NCBI RefSeq assembly: GCF_026626335.1
Contig: NZ_JAPNTZ010000001.1
Coordinates: forward strand, 496,001 to 560,000
Direction: 5' to 3'
DNA length: 64,000 bases
From: Paractinoplanes pyxinae
Lineage (GTDB): Bacteria; Actinomycetota; Actinomycetes; Mycobacteriales; Micromonosporaceae
Part shown: positions 23,895 to 32,926 of the stretch, piece by piece
Numbering within the stretch: the stretch's first letter is position 1
Layout: each line of letters begins with the position of its first letter
Notes under the pieces: model-generated
Databases searched by the model: none
Seen by the model: the letters and a program-made list of their open reading frames with translations, nothing else
Told to the model about the DNA's origin: nothing
Made by a program: the position numbers and the translations under genes

Positions 23895-25052
23895 ATGCGC
23901 CACTTCTCGGTCCTTCAACATCTGGCCGGGCAGCTCAACCCGTTGTGCCGGGTGCTCGATCTCGACCCGGCCGTTCCCCTCGACCTGCTGGCCGGCCTGC
24001 TCGGACCGCACGGCGCCCGCTCCTTGGCCGACCCGCCGGCCTGGCTTTCCGACATCGCCGACGATCACTCGCCGGTCGAGTTCTCCGTCGCCTTCAACGA
24101 CCACGAGCCGCCGGCCCTGCGCATCCTGGCCGAGGTGCCCGGGATCGCGCCCGGCCTCGGGTCGAACACCCAGGCCGCGTACGCGTTCCTGGCCGCCAAC
24201 GCCGACCGGTTCGGCCTGGCCACGACCCGCCTCGACGCCATCCGCAACCTGTTCACGGCGGCCAGCCCGACCAGCAGCGCGCCGACCTGGCCCGGCAGCG
24301 CCGCTCCAACGCTCACCAAAAGCGCCGCGACAACGCCCGGCGGAAGCTTCGCGCTGTGGTGCTCGCTGGTGTTCCGGCACGGCCGCGACCCCGAGTTCAA
24401 GGTCTACTTCAACCCGGAAGTGGCCGGAATAAGTCGCGCCCCCGAACTGGTCGAGGAGGCGCTGGGCACGCTCGGCCTGCGCGATGCCTACCGCATGATG
24501 CTGGCCCGCTCGATCCGCCCCGGCGAGCTGGGCCGCCGCGACCGCCTCTCGTTCTTCGCCCTCGACCTGCACGACGGCCCCCAGGCCCGGGTGAAGCTCT
24601 ACGTCAGCCATTACGACGCCGACCCGGCCGACGCCGCCCGGGCGGCCGCCGTGGTGCCCGGCGTCGACCCGGACGAGGTGGCGGACTTCTGCCGATCCGC
24701 CGGTGGCCCCGGCCCTTTCGACCGCCGCCCGCTGGTCGGCAGCTACACGCTGGCCGGTGGCGCCGCCCAGCCGGTCGGCTACAGCGTCTACGTGCCGATC
24801 CGTGACTACGTCGACGACGATCTGGAGGCCCGAGACCGGGCCGCCGCCCTCGTCGCGCACCACGGTTTCAGCCCGGCCCTGCTGCACCGCTGCGTGGCCG
24901 CGGTGTCCCGCCGCCCGCTCGGCGCCGGGGTCGGCCTGATCGCGCACGTCTCGCTGCGGCTCGGCCCGCCCCGGCCGGGCGTCACGGTCTATCTGTCCGC
25001 CGAGGCGTACGACGTCACCCCGCCCCGATCGGTGTGGGTACCCGCAGCTTGA
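23895..25052 (+). CDS. DMATS-type aromatic (tryptophan/indole) prenyltransferase
   Basis: 385 aa from ATG 23895 (AGGAAAA upstream). The longer open frame from 23745 lacks a ribosome site and is not conserved-looking. It has the bacterial DMATS pattern: LWCSLVFRHGRDPEFKVYFNP, ARVKLYVSHYDAD and GYSVYVPIRDYVDDD blocks, with Arg/Lys/Tyr residues that in the ABBA barrel hold the diphosphate. No signal or DDxxD motif, as expected for this metal-independent family. Predicted reaction: transfer of dimethylallyl to the indole ring of tryptophan. A tryptophanase starts 16 bp downstream, a pairing reported in actinomycetes that make dimethylallyl-indole derivatives. Ring position cannot be predicted. 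Confidence 0.87.
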   Translation: MRHFSVLQHLAGQLNPLCRVLDLDPAVPLDLLAGLLGPHGARSLADPPAWLSDIADDHSPVEFSVAFNDHEPPALRILAEVPGIAPGLGSNTQAAYAFLAANADRFGLATTRLDAIRNLFTAASPTSSAPTWPGSAAPTLTKSAATTPGGSFALWCSLVFRHGRDPEFKVYFNPEVAGISRAPELVEEALGTLGLRDAYRMMLARSIRPGELGRRDRLSFFALDLHDGPQARVKLYVSHYDADPADAARAAAVVPGVDPDEVADFCRSAGGPGPFDRRPLVGSYTLAGGAAQPVGYSVYVPIRDYVDDDLEARDRAAALVAHHGFSPALLHRCVAAVSRRPLGAGVGLIAHVSLRLGPPRPGVTVYLSAEAYDVTPPRSVWVPAA

Positions 25053-25068
25053 CCGACAAGGAGAAACC

Positions 25069-26442
25069 GTGCCGCTGTCCCCGTACCGGATCAAGGTCGT
25101 CGAGCCGATCCCGTTCCTGAGCCCCGCCGAACGGGCCGCCGCCCTCGGCGAGGCGGGCTACAACCCGTTCAACCTGCGGGCCGACCAGATCACCATCGAC
25201 CTGCTCTCGGACTCCGGCACGGGCGCCACCTCGGCCGCTCAGGAGGCGGCGGCCGCGCTGGGCGACGAGTCGTACGCCGGCGCCCGCTCGTGGTTCCGCT
25301 TCCTCGACGAGGTGGCCGACCTGACCGGCTACCCGCACGTGCTCCCGGTGCACCAGGGCCGGGCCGGCGAGCGCATCCTGTTCTCGACGATGCTGCGGCC
25401 GGGCCAGATCTGCGTGAGCAACACCCACTTCGACACCACGCACGCCAATGTGGAGCTGGCCGGGGCCGAGGCCCGCGACCTGCCCTGTCCCGAGGCGCTC
25501 GACCTGGACAGCCACGAGCCGTTCAAGGGCAACATAGACGTGGACGCGCTGGCCGCCCTGCTCGCCGGACCCGAGGGCGGGAAGGTCGGCCTGGTGCTGA
25601 TGACCATCACCAACAACGGGCTCGGCGCGCAGCCGGTCTCGATGGCCAACCTGAACGCCGTACACAAGCTCTGTCGTCAGCACGGCGTGCCGTTCTTCCT
25701 CGACGCCGCCCGCTTCGCCGAAAACGCTTGGTACGTACGCGATCGCGAGCCCGGATACGCCGACTGGACGCCGCGGGCTATCGCCCGGCAGGCGTTCGAC
25801 CTGGCCGACGGGTGCGTGATCAGCCTGAAGAAGGACGGGCTGTCGAGCATCGGCGGGTGCCTCGGCCTGCGGGACGACAGCTTGCACGCGCGCTGTGAGG
25901 CCCTGCTTATCGCGACCGAGGGCTTTTCGACGTACGGGGGATTGGCGGGACACGACCTGGAGCGACTCGCCGTGGGGCTGCGCGAAGTGGTGGATCCCGC
26001 GTATTTGCAAGCGCGCGCTTCGGCGACCGCGCACCTGGCCCGCATGATCAACGAGGCCGGGGTGGATATCGTGCAGCCGGCCGGCATGCACGCGCTCTAT
26101 CTCAACGCGGGCCGCCTGCTGCCGCACCTGTCGCCGGCCGAGTTCCCCGGCCACTCGCTGGGCTGCCAGCTCTTCCTTGACGGCGGCATCCGCTGCGCCG
26201 AACTGGGTTCGCTGTATCTGGGCACCATGGACGAGCAGCATCGGCTGGTCACCGCGGCGCCCTTCGAACTCGTCCGGCTCGCCATCCCGCGCCGCGTCTA
26301 CGGCCAGGAGCATTTCGAGTACGTGGCCGAGACGCTGGCCGGCATCGCCAAGGATCCCGAGCGGATCACCGGCTACCGCATCGTCTCCACGCCGCCGATG
26401 CTGCGGCATTTCAAGGTGCGGCTGGAGCCGATCAGGCCTTGA
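25069..26442 (+). CDS. tnaA: Tryptophanase / tyrosine phenol-lyase family PLP enzyme
   Basis: 457 aa from GTG 25069, with AAGGAG five bases upstream. Beta-eliminating lyase fold: YRIKVVEPIPF at the N-terminus, HQGRAGERILFS, ITNNGLGAQPVSMANL, DAARFAENAW with the PLP-binding Asp/Arg, and Schiff-base Lys in SLKKDGLSSIGG (about residue 261). It splits tryptophan (or prenyl-tryptophan) into the indole, pyruvate and ammonia. Partner of the prenyltransferase 16 bp upstream, so the combined product is likely a prenylated indole. Its last 11 bp overlap the convergent cvnD gene. Confidence 0.92.
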   Translation: MPLSPYRIKVVEPIPFLSPAERAAALGEAGYNPFNLRADQITIDLLSDSGTGATSAAQEAAAALGDESYAGARSWFRFLDEVADLTGYPHVLPVHQGRAGERILFSTMLRPGQICVSNTHFDTTHANVELAGAEARDLPCPEALDLDSHEPFKGNIDVDALAALLAGPEGGKVGLVLMTITNNGLGAQPVSMANLNAVHKLCRQHGVPFFLDAARFAENAWYVRDREPGYADWTPRAIARQAFDLADGCVISLKKDGLSSIGGCLGLRDDSLHARCEALLIATEGFSTYGGLAGHDLERLAVGLREVVDPAYLQARASATAHLARMINEAGVDIVQPAGMHALYLNAGRLLPHLSPAEFPGHSLGCQLFLDGGIRCAELGSLYLGTMDEQHRLVTAAPFELVRLAIPRRVYGQEHFEYVAETLAGIAKDPERITGYRIVSTPPMLRHFKVRLEPIRP

Positions 26443-26986
26443 CCTTCAGCCGGGCCATCGCGTGCCGCACGAGCGTGATCAGGGCCAGCTTGCTCGATTC
26501 CTTGTCCCGGGCGTCGCACCACACCAGCGGCACCCGGGAGTCCAGCTCGAGCGCCCCGCGGATCTCGTCCTCGGTGTAGTCGCACTCGCCGAAGAACCGG
26601 TTCACCGCGGTGACGAACGGGATGCCCCGCCGCTCGAAGTAGTCGACGGCGGGGAAGCTCGTGTCGAGCCGCCGCGTGTCGACCAGCACGATCGCGCCGA
26701 CCGCGCCCTGGGCCAGCTCGTCCCACATGAACCAGAAGCGGTCCTGCCCCGGCGTGCCGAACAGGTACAGCACCACGTCCGGGCTGATCGTGATGCGCCC
26801 GAAGTCCAGCGCCACGGTGGTGGTGGACTTCCCCTCCACCCCCGTGGTGTCGTCCACCCCGAGGCTGGCCTCGGTCAGGATCTCCTCCGTGGTCAGCGGC
26901 GGGATCTCGCTCACCGAGGCCACCAGCGTCGTCTTGCCGGTGCCGAAGCCGCCGGCCACGACGATCTTGACCGATGTCCGGTCCAC
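26432..26986 (-). CDS. cvnD: Conservon GTP-binding protein (CvnD)
   Basis: 184 aa from GTG 26986. Small-GTPase-like fold: P-loop GGFGTGKTTLV, switch TTEEILTEAS, Walker-B-like LFGTPGQDRF and NKxD-like AVNRF. Last gene of a four-gene leftward conservon (kinase, roadblock, DUF742, GTPase). In Streptomyces such operons work as membrane-associated G-protein-like signalling sets affecting development and secondary metabolism. Confidence 0.93.
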   Translation of the reverse strand: MDRTSVKIVVAGGFGTGKTTLVASVSEIPPLTTEEILTEASLGVDDTTGVEGKSTTTVALDFGRITISPDVVLYLFGTPGQDRFWFMWDELAQGAVGAIVLVDTRRLDTSFPAVDYFERRGIPFVTAVNRFFGECDYTEDEIRGALELDSRVPLVWCDARDKESSKLALITLVRHAMARLKVKA

Positions 26987-27002
26987 GTTGCGTCCCTTCG
27001 TC

Positions 27003-27368
27003 CTACAACCGTTCCAGGCCGGCGATCACCTGGTCGAGCACGTGGGTGTCGATGATCTTCTGCTGGGCCGGGGTGCCGACCGCGAGGTAACCCTGCTCGA
27101 CCAGCACGTCGACCATCACCTTGGTGATGGCCAGCGGCAGCCGCAGGTAGGCGCCGATCTCGGCCACCGAGATCCAGCCGGCGCAGCGCCGCACGATCTC
27201 GAGGTACTCCGGCTCCAGCCGGCGGGTGTCGACCGGCAGCGCCACCACCTGCGTGGCCAGGTCGAGCGTGGAGTCGCGAGGCGACGTACGGCCGTTGACC
27301 AGCACGTACAACGGCACGAAGCGGCCCGCGGCGGACTCGTCGTCGCCGTCCCAGGTCTCGAAGCTCAC
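27003..27368 (-). CDS. cvnC: Conservon DUF742 protein (CvnC)
   Basis: 121 aa, GTG start overlapping the cvnB stop (GTGA). Contains the RFVPLYVLVNGRT start and the winged-helix-like DUF742 core (GWISVAEIGAYLRLPLAITK, then VLVEQGYL). DUF742 proteins are the third component of cvn operons. Their exact role is not settled; the helix-turn-helix-like core suggests an adaptor or DNA-binding protein. Confidence 0.92.
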   Translation of the reverse strand: MSFETWDGDDESAAGRFVPLYVLVNGRTSPRDSTLDLATQVVALPVDTRRLEPEYLEIVRRCAGWISVAEIGAYLRLPLAITKVMVDVLVEQGYLAVGTPAQQKIIDTHVLDQVIAGLERL

Positions 27369-27775
27369 GAGTCGACCGGCGCCGCGGTCCTCGCTCCGGT
27401 GCCCAGGAAGTCACCGATGCGGGTCACCAGCCGGCTCACCTCGTACGCGACCAGGCCCATGTCGACGTCCTGCTCGCACAGCACGGCCAGGCGCGCGTTC
27501 TGCCCGGCGGCCGCGATGAACAGGGTGTGCTCGCCGTACTCGATGATCACTTGGTGCACCGGCCCGCTCTTGAACCGGCGCCCGGTGCCGGCGGCCACGC
27601 TGTACATCGACGAGGCGCCCGCGGCCAGGATCTCGGCCAGGTCCTGAGCCATGAGCGACGACTTCTGGATGATCAGCCCGTCGGTGGAGAGCACCACCAC
27701 CGAGACGACGTGCGGCACCTCGACGAGGTCGTCCAGCATCCAGGGAAGGTCGGTCGGGGTAGTCGGATCGGTCAC
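27365..27775 (-). CDS. cvnB: Conservon roadblock/LC7 protein (CvnB)
   Basis: 136 aa. Roadblock/LC7 fold: WMLDDLVEVPHVVSVVVLSTDG, MAQDLAEILAAGASSMYSVA, HTLFIAAAGQNARLAVL. It overlaps the kinase stop and the DUF742 start by 4 bp each. In MglA/MglB-type systems this fold acts on the GTPase as an activating protein; the same is inferred toward the cvnD product. Confidence 0.93.
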   Translation of the reverse strand: MTDPTTPTDLPWMLDDLVEVPHVVSVVVLSTDGLIIQKSSLMAQDLAEILAAGASSMYSVAAGTGRRFKSGPVHQVIIEYGEHTLFIAAAGQNARLAVLCEQDVDMGLVAYEVSRLVTRIGDFLGTGARTAAPVDS

Positions 27776-30174
27776 GCGTTCCCGCCTTGCTCAGCGTCGG
27801 TGGTGTTCTCGTCGGTGCGTTCGGCCGCCGCGCCCTCGGCCCAGCCGCGCTGGTACCGGGCGAACCGCTGGCGGGCCTCCTCGGGTGAGCGGACCGGGAT
27901 GGCCGCCGTGTCCTCTTCCTCCTCGTCGGCCTCCAGCAGTTCCGGGGCCAGGTGCTGCTGCGGGCGGCGGTGCGGCAGGGGCGGCTTCCCGGCCGGCTTC
28001 TCGGCCACCGGCTCCAGCACGGCGACCGCGGACCGGCTGGGTTGCACCTCAGGCGGGGCCGGGGCGGCGGGCGGGGCCGCGGGCACGATCGGCATGCCGC
28101 GGGTGTCGCCTTCGCGGTCGTTGTCGGCGCCCACGAGGATGCGCTCCGGCAGAAGCACGATTGCCAGCAGACCCCCGTACGCCGAACGCCGAAGGCTGAT
28201 TTGCACGCCCTCACGCTTCGCGAGCTCGGCGACGACGTGCAGACCGATCTGAGCGCCGTCCCGCAGTTCCGTCACGTCGGGCGTCGGCGCCGTGGCCAGC
28301 AGCGTGTTGGCGCGCTCGACGGCCTCGGCCGACATGCCGACCCCGGCGTCCTCGATCTCGATCGCCACGCCGTGCTGGACCCGGCTCGAGGTGACCCAGA
28401 CGGTCGTGTCCGGCGGCGAGAAGGCCAGCGCGTTGTCCAGCAGCTCGGCCAGCAGGTGGATGACCTCGGCCACCGCGTGCCCGGCCAGCGACACGTCGTT
28501 GGCCCGGCGCAGCGTGATCCGCTGGTAGTTGCGGGCCTCGGCGAACGCGGCCAGCAGCACCCGGCGCAGCGCCACCGGATTGTGGAAGCGCCGGCCGATC
28601 TGCCCGCCGGCCAGAATGACCAGGTTCTCGAGGAACCGGCGGGTCTGGTTGAGCTGGTGGTGGATGTCGAACAGGTTGGTCAGCAGCTTCTCGTCGCCCA
28701 CCTGGGCCTGCAGATCCTCGACCACCTTGAGGCCGCGCTGCAGGGGACGCTGCGGGCGCCGGGCGACACCCATCAGCATGGCCGTGCCCGCCGTCCGGGC
28801 CTTGGCCTCGTCGACCGCCGCGCCCGCGGCCGCCTGCAGCGACCGGTTGATGACCCGGGCCACCTGGCCGATCTCGTCGCCGCCGTAGTCCGGTGCGGCG
28901 AACTCGGTGGCCAGGTCGACCTGCTCGCGGCGGCGCAGCCTGTCCATGACGGCGGGCAGCCGCTGGTCGACGAGCGTGTCGGCGTCGCTGCCGAGCTTGG
29001 CCAGGCGCACCGACAGGGCCCGGTCGACCAGCACCCGCGACTGGCGGACGGCCCACAGGATCGCCCCCAGCGCGATCGCGAGCGCCAGCAGCGAACCGAG
29101 GCTGGCCGTGAGGAGCTGATTGTTTCCCGTACGCAGGGTTCGCGCGGACACCTGGTCGGCTTGCCGGATCGTCAGGTCGATGAGGTCACCCGAGACCGCC
29201 GCCGTCAGCTGCGACCACCGGTCGACACCGATGCCGAGCGTGGGCGAGACCCGCTTGGCCCAGGGCCCGCCGGCCGTGATGCCGCCCTCGAGCTGGGTCA
29301 GCTGCTTCCACTCGGGACTCGCCTCGATCTCGGCGAACCGCTGCCGCACGGCCGGCTCGAAGTGCGGCGCGTTGGTGGCCAGCGCGGAATGGTAGGCCCC
29401 GACGAGGCGGACGAACTCGAGGTAGTCGGCCCGGCTGAGCGGGCCCGAGGCGAGCGCGCCGTCGATCAGCGACCCGGCCCGCGACATGAGGTCGCTGGCC
29501 CGGAACACCTCGGTGGCGATGATGCCGCCCTGGGTGGCGGTCACGTCGGGCACCACGCGGGCCTGGTTGTCGAACAGCTCGGTGGCCGCGTCGAGCAGGC
29601 TGTTGTAGAAGGCGTACGCGTCCGGCCCGGTCATCGTGCGGGCGTCGATCGCGCTGCGGGTGGTGGCCAGCCGGTCCAGGTAGCCGGTCAGCTCGCTCCA
29701 GCGATCCTTGATCGACTGCGGGGCCTGCCCGAGCGCGCCGTCGGCCGCCTGGCGCAGCGCGTCCACCTGCTGGTCGCTCTGCCGGCGGCGGTCGAGCAGG
29801 GCGGTCAGGCCGTTGGCCGGGCGGGCCAGGTAGGCCACGCTCAGCCGGCGCTCCTGCTGCAGGGAGGACAGGGCGGTCACGGCCGGGATGGAGACCTGCC
29901 GCACCGAGTTGGCCACGGCCCGGTTGTAGAAGCCCTGGAAGACCAGGTAGCCGGAGGCCGCGAACCAGATCAGCAGGGCCACCACACTGGGCACCAGCAC
30001 GAGCCGCACGACCCGCCGCGCGATGGACTGCTGCCGCGGGTTGCGATCCGCCGCCTGACCAGCCGATGTGGACGTCAAAAGTCGTTCCAATCCGGTTCGA
30101 GGAAGGGTGGCGCACGGCGCCCCGTGACCGGCGGAAAATCCCCGCGCCGGCCCGCCGTCGATCAAGCGCTGCAA
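27772..30174 (-). CDS. cvnA: Conservon sensor histidine kinase with NIT domain (CvnA)
   Basis: Up to 800 aa. First transmembrane helix about residues 57-80 (VLVPSVVALLIWFAASGYLVF), an extracytoplasmic nitrate/nitrite-sensing (NIT) type helical domain with QQERRLS-like start, a second helix near residue 360, a HAMP-like segment, and a C-terminal HATPase domain (N-box HLLAELLDNALAFS, G1 EDAGVGM). The usual phospho-accepting His box is not evident (FDIHHQLNQTRRF occupies the place), as in other conservon kinases. A long Pro/Glu-rich tail follows. The start is unsettled: TTG 30174, TTG 30090 and TTG 30078 are in frame, and a TAGGGT box lies at 30180-30175. No ATG/GTG precedes the first helix. Confidence 0.88.
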   Translation of the reverse strand: MQRLIDGGPARGFSAGHGAPCATLPRTGLERLLTSTSAGQAADRNPRQQSIARRVVRLVLVPSVVALLIWFAASGYLVFQGFYNRAVANSVRQVSIPAVTALSSLQQERRLSVAYLARPANGLTALLDRRRQSDQQVDALRQAADGALGQAPQSIKDRWSELTGYLDRLATTRSAIDARTMTGPDAYAFYNSLLDAATELFDNQARVVPDVTATQGGIIATEVFRASDLMSRAGSLIDGALASGPLSRADYLEFVRLVGAYHSALATNAPHFEPAVRQRFAEIEASPEWKQLTQLEGGITAGGPWAKRVSPTLGIGVDRWSQLTAAVSGDLIDLTIRQADQVSARTLRTGNNQLLTASLGSLLALAIALGAILWAVRQSRVLVDRALSVRLAKLGSDADTLVDQRLPAVMDRLRRREQVDLATEFAAPDYGGDEIGQVARVINRSLQAAAGAAVDEAKARTAGTAMLMGVARRPQRPLQRGLKVVEDLQAQVGDEKLLTNLFDIHHQLNQTRRFLENLVILAGGQIGRRFHNPVALRRVLLAAFAEARNYQRITLRRANDVSLAGHAVAEVIHLLAELLDNALAFSPPDTTVWVTSSRVQHGVAIEIEDAGVGMSAEAVERANTLLATAPTPDVTELRDGAQIGLHVVAELAKREGVQISLRRSAYGGLLAIVLLPERILVGADNDREGDTRGMPIVPAAPPAAPAPPEVQPSRSAVAVLEPVAEKPAGKPPLPHRRPQQHLAPELLEADEEEEDTAAIPVRSPEEARQRFARYQRGWAEGAAAERTDENTTDAEQGGNA

Positions 30175-30253
30175 ACCCTAGCGTCGCCCGTTACCCGGCA
30201 CCAGTCGTCAGACGTATCCCCGGGTCCGAAGTAGATCACAATCTGGTCGACCT

Positions 30254-31273
30254 TCAGTCCGCCCCCAGATCAGGCCGCCGGCTCAGCGCGAACGCACCCG
30301 CCACCACCAGCCCGATCCCCGCCCCGACCACCATGCGGACGTCCTCGGTGTCGCTCAGCAGCGCCAGGAACCCGATCAGGGCCAGCCAGGTCGCCGGCGT
30401 GAACAGCACCTTCGACGTGCTCACCATGAGGTGGTAGCGCGGCCCTTCCTGCGCCCACGACCGCGCGTCATCATCGGCGGCGCCGGCGTCCGCCTCCTCG
30501 GCGATCGCGTGCCACCGCTCCTCCCGCTTGTGCTCACGCCGCTCGTAGTAGCGCCGCCAGAGCCGCGGCCGGGACGAGTCGGTCCAGAAGCCGGACGGCA
30601 TGCCGAGCTGGTCGAAGATGTAGACGCAGGCGACGAACAGCGCCAGCGACGAGGCGAGGGCGACGACCGCGATCACCTGGGCGACCGTCCACCGGTCGGT
30701 GGCCAGCAGCAGCAGGCCGCTGAGCGCGGTGAACACGAAGCCGGCGAGGAAGGTGGACACCGTCATCTTCGACTGCACCTTGGGCTGCAGCTGACCGTCC
30801 TGATGGTCGTACGTCGGATAGCGGAACCAGATCGTCCCGCGCCCCGCCACCAGGTCGGCCAGGCAGTCACCCTGGACGCAGACCACCTCGCCGTGCGCCA
30901 GTGGCCGGGCGCGGGTTCCGGTCAGCTCGGCGACGAGGTTGCTCAACCGTCCCTCGTGCCCGACCAGCAGAACACCCCGGCGCCGTTCCAGATCCGGATC
31001 CAGAGCGGTGGCCTGCTCGACGAGAGTGTCCACGTCGTCCGGCCCACCGCACGGTGTGAGGGCGGGCAGCTCATGAACCGGGATTGCCTGGTCCGGTTGG
31101 GAGAGATGCGCCATTTCGACGGCGTGACTTCTCGAACTGCTGAAGCAGGAATCGACGGTGCACTTCCGCAGCCGTAAGGCCCGGGCGACGAGCTGCGCCT
31201 GGTGCCGCCCGTGCCCACTCAGCTCACCCTCGCCGGGGAGCCGAGCCCCGTGGCGGACCAGCAGCACATCCAC
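30254..31273 (-). CDS. RHG histidine-phosphatase domain fused to a membrane domain
   Basis: 339 aa from GTG 31273, two bases after the stop of the upstream small membrane protein. Residues 1-~150: phosphoglycerate-mutase/SixA-like domain with catalytic RHG (LLVRHGA) and second His (LLVGHEG). Residues ~175-339: four predicted membrane helices in two pairs (AGFVFTALSGLLLLA, VIAVVALASSLALFVACVY; then TWLALIGFLALL and VVGAGIGLVVAGAFAL) separated by a charged loop. SixA-type enzymes dephosphorylate phosphohistidine on signalling proteins. A membrane-tethered version beside a sensor-kinase operon is suggestive, but a direct link is only inference. Confidence 0.82.
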   Translation of the reverse strand: MDVLLVRHGARLPGEGELSGHGRHQAQLVARALRLRKCTVDSCFSSSRSHAVEMAHLSQPDQAIPVHELPALTPCGGPDDVDTLVEQATALDPDLERRRGVLLVGHEGRLSNLVAELTGTRARPLAHGEVVCVQGDCLADLVAGRGTIWFRYPTYDHQDGQLQPKVQSKMTVSTFLAGFVFTALSGLLLLATDRWTVAQVIAVVALASSLALFVACVYIFDQLGMPSGFWTDSSRPRLWRRYYERREHKREERWHAIAEEADAGAADDDARSWAQEGPRYHLMVSTSKVLFTPATWLALIGFLALLSDTEDVRMVVGAGIGLVVAGAFALSRRPDLGAD

Positions 31274-31275
31274 GG

Positions 31276-31680
31276 TCAGCGCCCTTCGAGCGCAGCCTTG
31301 ATCGTCGGGTTCTCCCGCATCAGCCGGCCGGTGTTCTCGTCGACCATGGTGACCGCGGTGGTCAGGGCGTTGTGCAGGACGCGCGAACGCTCGGTCTGTG
31401 CGTTCGCGTCCGACACCGTCCGGGCGGCGACGTCGGTCGCGGTCTGCGCGGCCTCGGTGGCCGCGACGGACGCCTGCCGGGTGAAGAAGTAGGTGACGAA
31501 GGCGCCTGTCACCACTCCCAGGACCGGAGCCAGCGTTTCAATGATGTCCCGCACGTCCGAGGCTTGCCAGCGAGCGGTGGCGGTGACCAGGACGGCACCC
31601 AACAGGAGGAGGATGCCGACCGCGACGACCACGGCCGGCCAGTCGCTCCTCGACGGTGCGCGTGGCGATCGGTACGTCAT
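31276..31680 (-). CDS. Small membrane protein with two helices and a coiled C-terminus
   Basis: 134 aa from ATG 31680. Two transmembrane helices (about residues 14-38, VVVAVGILLLLGAVLVTA; and 51-68, APVLGVVTGAFVTYFF) then an Ala/Thr-rich helical segment (AATEAAQTATDVAARTV). No family recognised. Only 2 bp separate it from the phosphatase-membrane gene, so the two are one transcription unit. Confidence 0.72.
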   Translation of the reverse strand: MTYRSPRAPSRSDWPAVVVAVGILLLLGAVLVTATARWQASDVRDIIETLAPVLGVVTGAFVTYFFTRQASVAATEAAQTATDVAARTVSDANAQTERSRVLHNALTTAVTMVDENTGRLMRENPTIKAALEGR

Positions 31681-31782
31681 GCGGCCAGAGTGAGCCCGCC
31701 GGGCCGTTGTGTCAGTCAATTGCGCGACGCGGGCCGTTTCGGTGATCGACCTGGGCGGTGCAGGGGCGGAAGATAGGTAGCC

Positions 31783-32859
31783 GTGAGCACCGGGGCTGCC
31801 GTGGTTTTCGTCGCCGTCGTGGCGGCGCGGTTTCTGCTGCCGTTGGCCATTCCGTACTACCCGTTGCCGGCGGTCATCGCCTGCCTCGTGCTGGACGGGG
31901 TGGACCAGACGATCTTCCAGGCGTTCGGCTACGACCCGCCGGGGTATCAGTCGTACGACAAAGCAATGGATGTCTATTACCTGGCCATCGCCTACCTGTC
32001 GACGCTGCGGAACTGGACCAGCGAACCCGCGTTCCGGATCTCGCGGTTCCTCTTCTTCTACCGGCTCGCCGGCGCGCTGTTGTTCGAGTTGACGCAGTTG
32101 CGCTGGTTGCTGCTGGTGTTCCCGAACGTCTTCGAGTACTTCTTCATCGCGTACGAGACGGTCCGCTCCCGCTGGTCGCCGCTGACCTTCCTGGTCAGCT
32201 GGTGGCTGAGCGCGGCCGGCCTGATCTGGGTGGTCATCAAGCTGCCGCAGGAGTGGTGGCTGCACGTGGCCCAGCTCGACGTCACCGACGAGCTGGCCAA
32301 GCACCAGTGGGCCATCGGGCTGCTGGTCGCCCTGGCCGCCGGGCTCGTCGTCCTGTTCCAGCGGGTGGTCCGGCCCCGGCTGCGCCCGGCCGACTGGGAC
32401 TGGCAGATCAAGCCCGAGCCGCTGCCCGAGCAGATCGACGAGCCGCACGAGCGGGAGGCCTGGCGGGTCAAGTACGACGCCGTGTGGTCGCGCAACACGC
32501 TCGAGAAGGTCTTCCTGCTCGGCCTGATCTGCGCCATCTTCGCCGAGATGCTGCCCGACTACACCGGCTCGATGAGCAACCTGTTCGTCGGCACCGCCAT
32601 CGTCGTCGTCCTCAACACCGTGGTCTCGCTGGCCATCGCCCGCCGCGCCTGGACCATCAAGACCATCGCCGCCACGTTCGGCGTCCGGCTGCTGCTGAAC
32701 ATCGCCTTCGCCACCCTGGCCAACTGGATCCTCGACAACCAGCTCGACGGCTGGGACACCCTGTTTTTCCTGACGATGATCTCGCTGATCACCACCCTGC
32801 ACGACCGCTGGCGCCCGATCCACGAGTTCCGCACCCGGGAGCCGGTGCCGGCGGCCTGA
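31783..32859 (+). CDS. Multi-pass membrane protein of unknown function
   Basis: 358 aa from GTG 31783. About eight hydrophobic segments: an N-terminal helix (VVFVAVVAARFLLPLAIP), several in the first 200 residues, a charged cytoplasmic loop (residues ~205-245, rich in Arg/Glu/Pro), then further helices to the C-terminus. No motif identifies a substrate. Short tryptophan-rich stretches (SWWLSAAGLIWVV, QEWWL) are notable. Divergent from the small membrane protein at 31276-31680, sharing a ~100-bp promoter region. Confidence 0.75.
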   Translation: MSTGAAVVFVAVVAARFLLPLAIPYYPLPAVIACLVLDGVDQTIFQAFGYDPPGYQSYDKAMDVYYLAIAYLSTLRNWTSEPAFRISRFLFFYRLAGALLFELTQLRWLLLVFPNVFEYFFIAYETVRSRWSPLTFLVSWWLSAAGLIWVVIKLPQEWWLHVAQLDVTDELAKHQWAIGLLVALAAGLVVLFQRVVRPRLRPADWDWQIKPEPLPEQIDEPHEREAWRVKYDAVWSRNTLEKVFLLGLICAIFAEMLPDYTGSMSNLFVGTAIVVVLNTVVSLAIARRAWTIKTIAATFGVRLLLNIAFATLANWILDNQLDGWDTLFFLTMISLITTLHDRWRPIHEFRTREPVPAA

Positions 32860-32926
32860 CATTTCCCTCACCTCGACGTCCGGCCGGCCGATGGTCAGAA
32901 GTCGAGAGCTAGGGGGAGGTGGCCAG

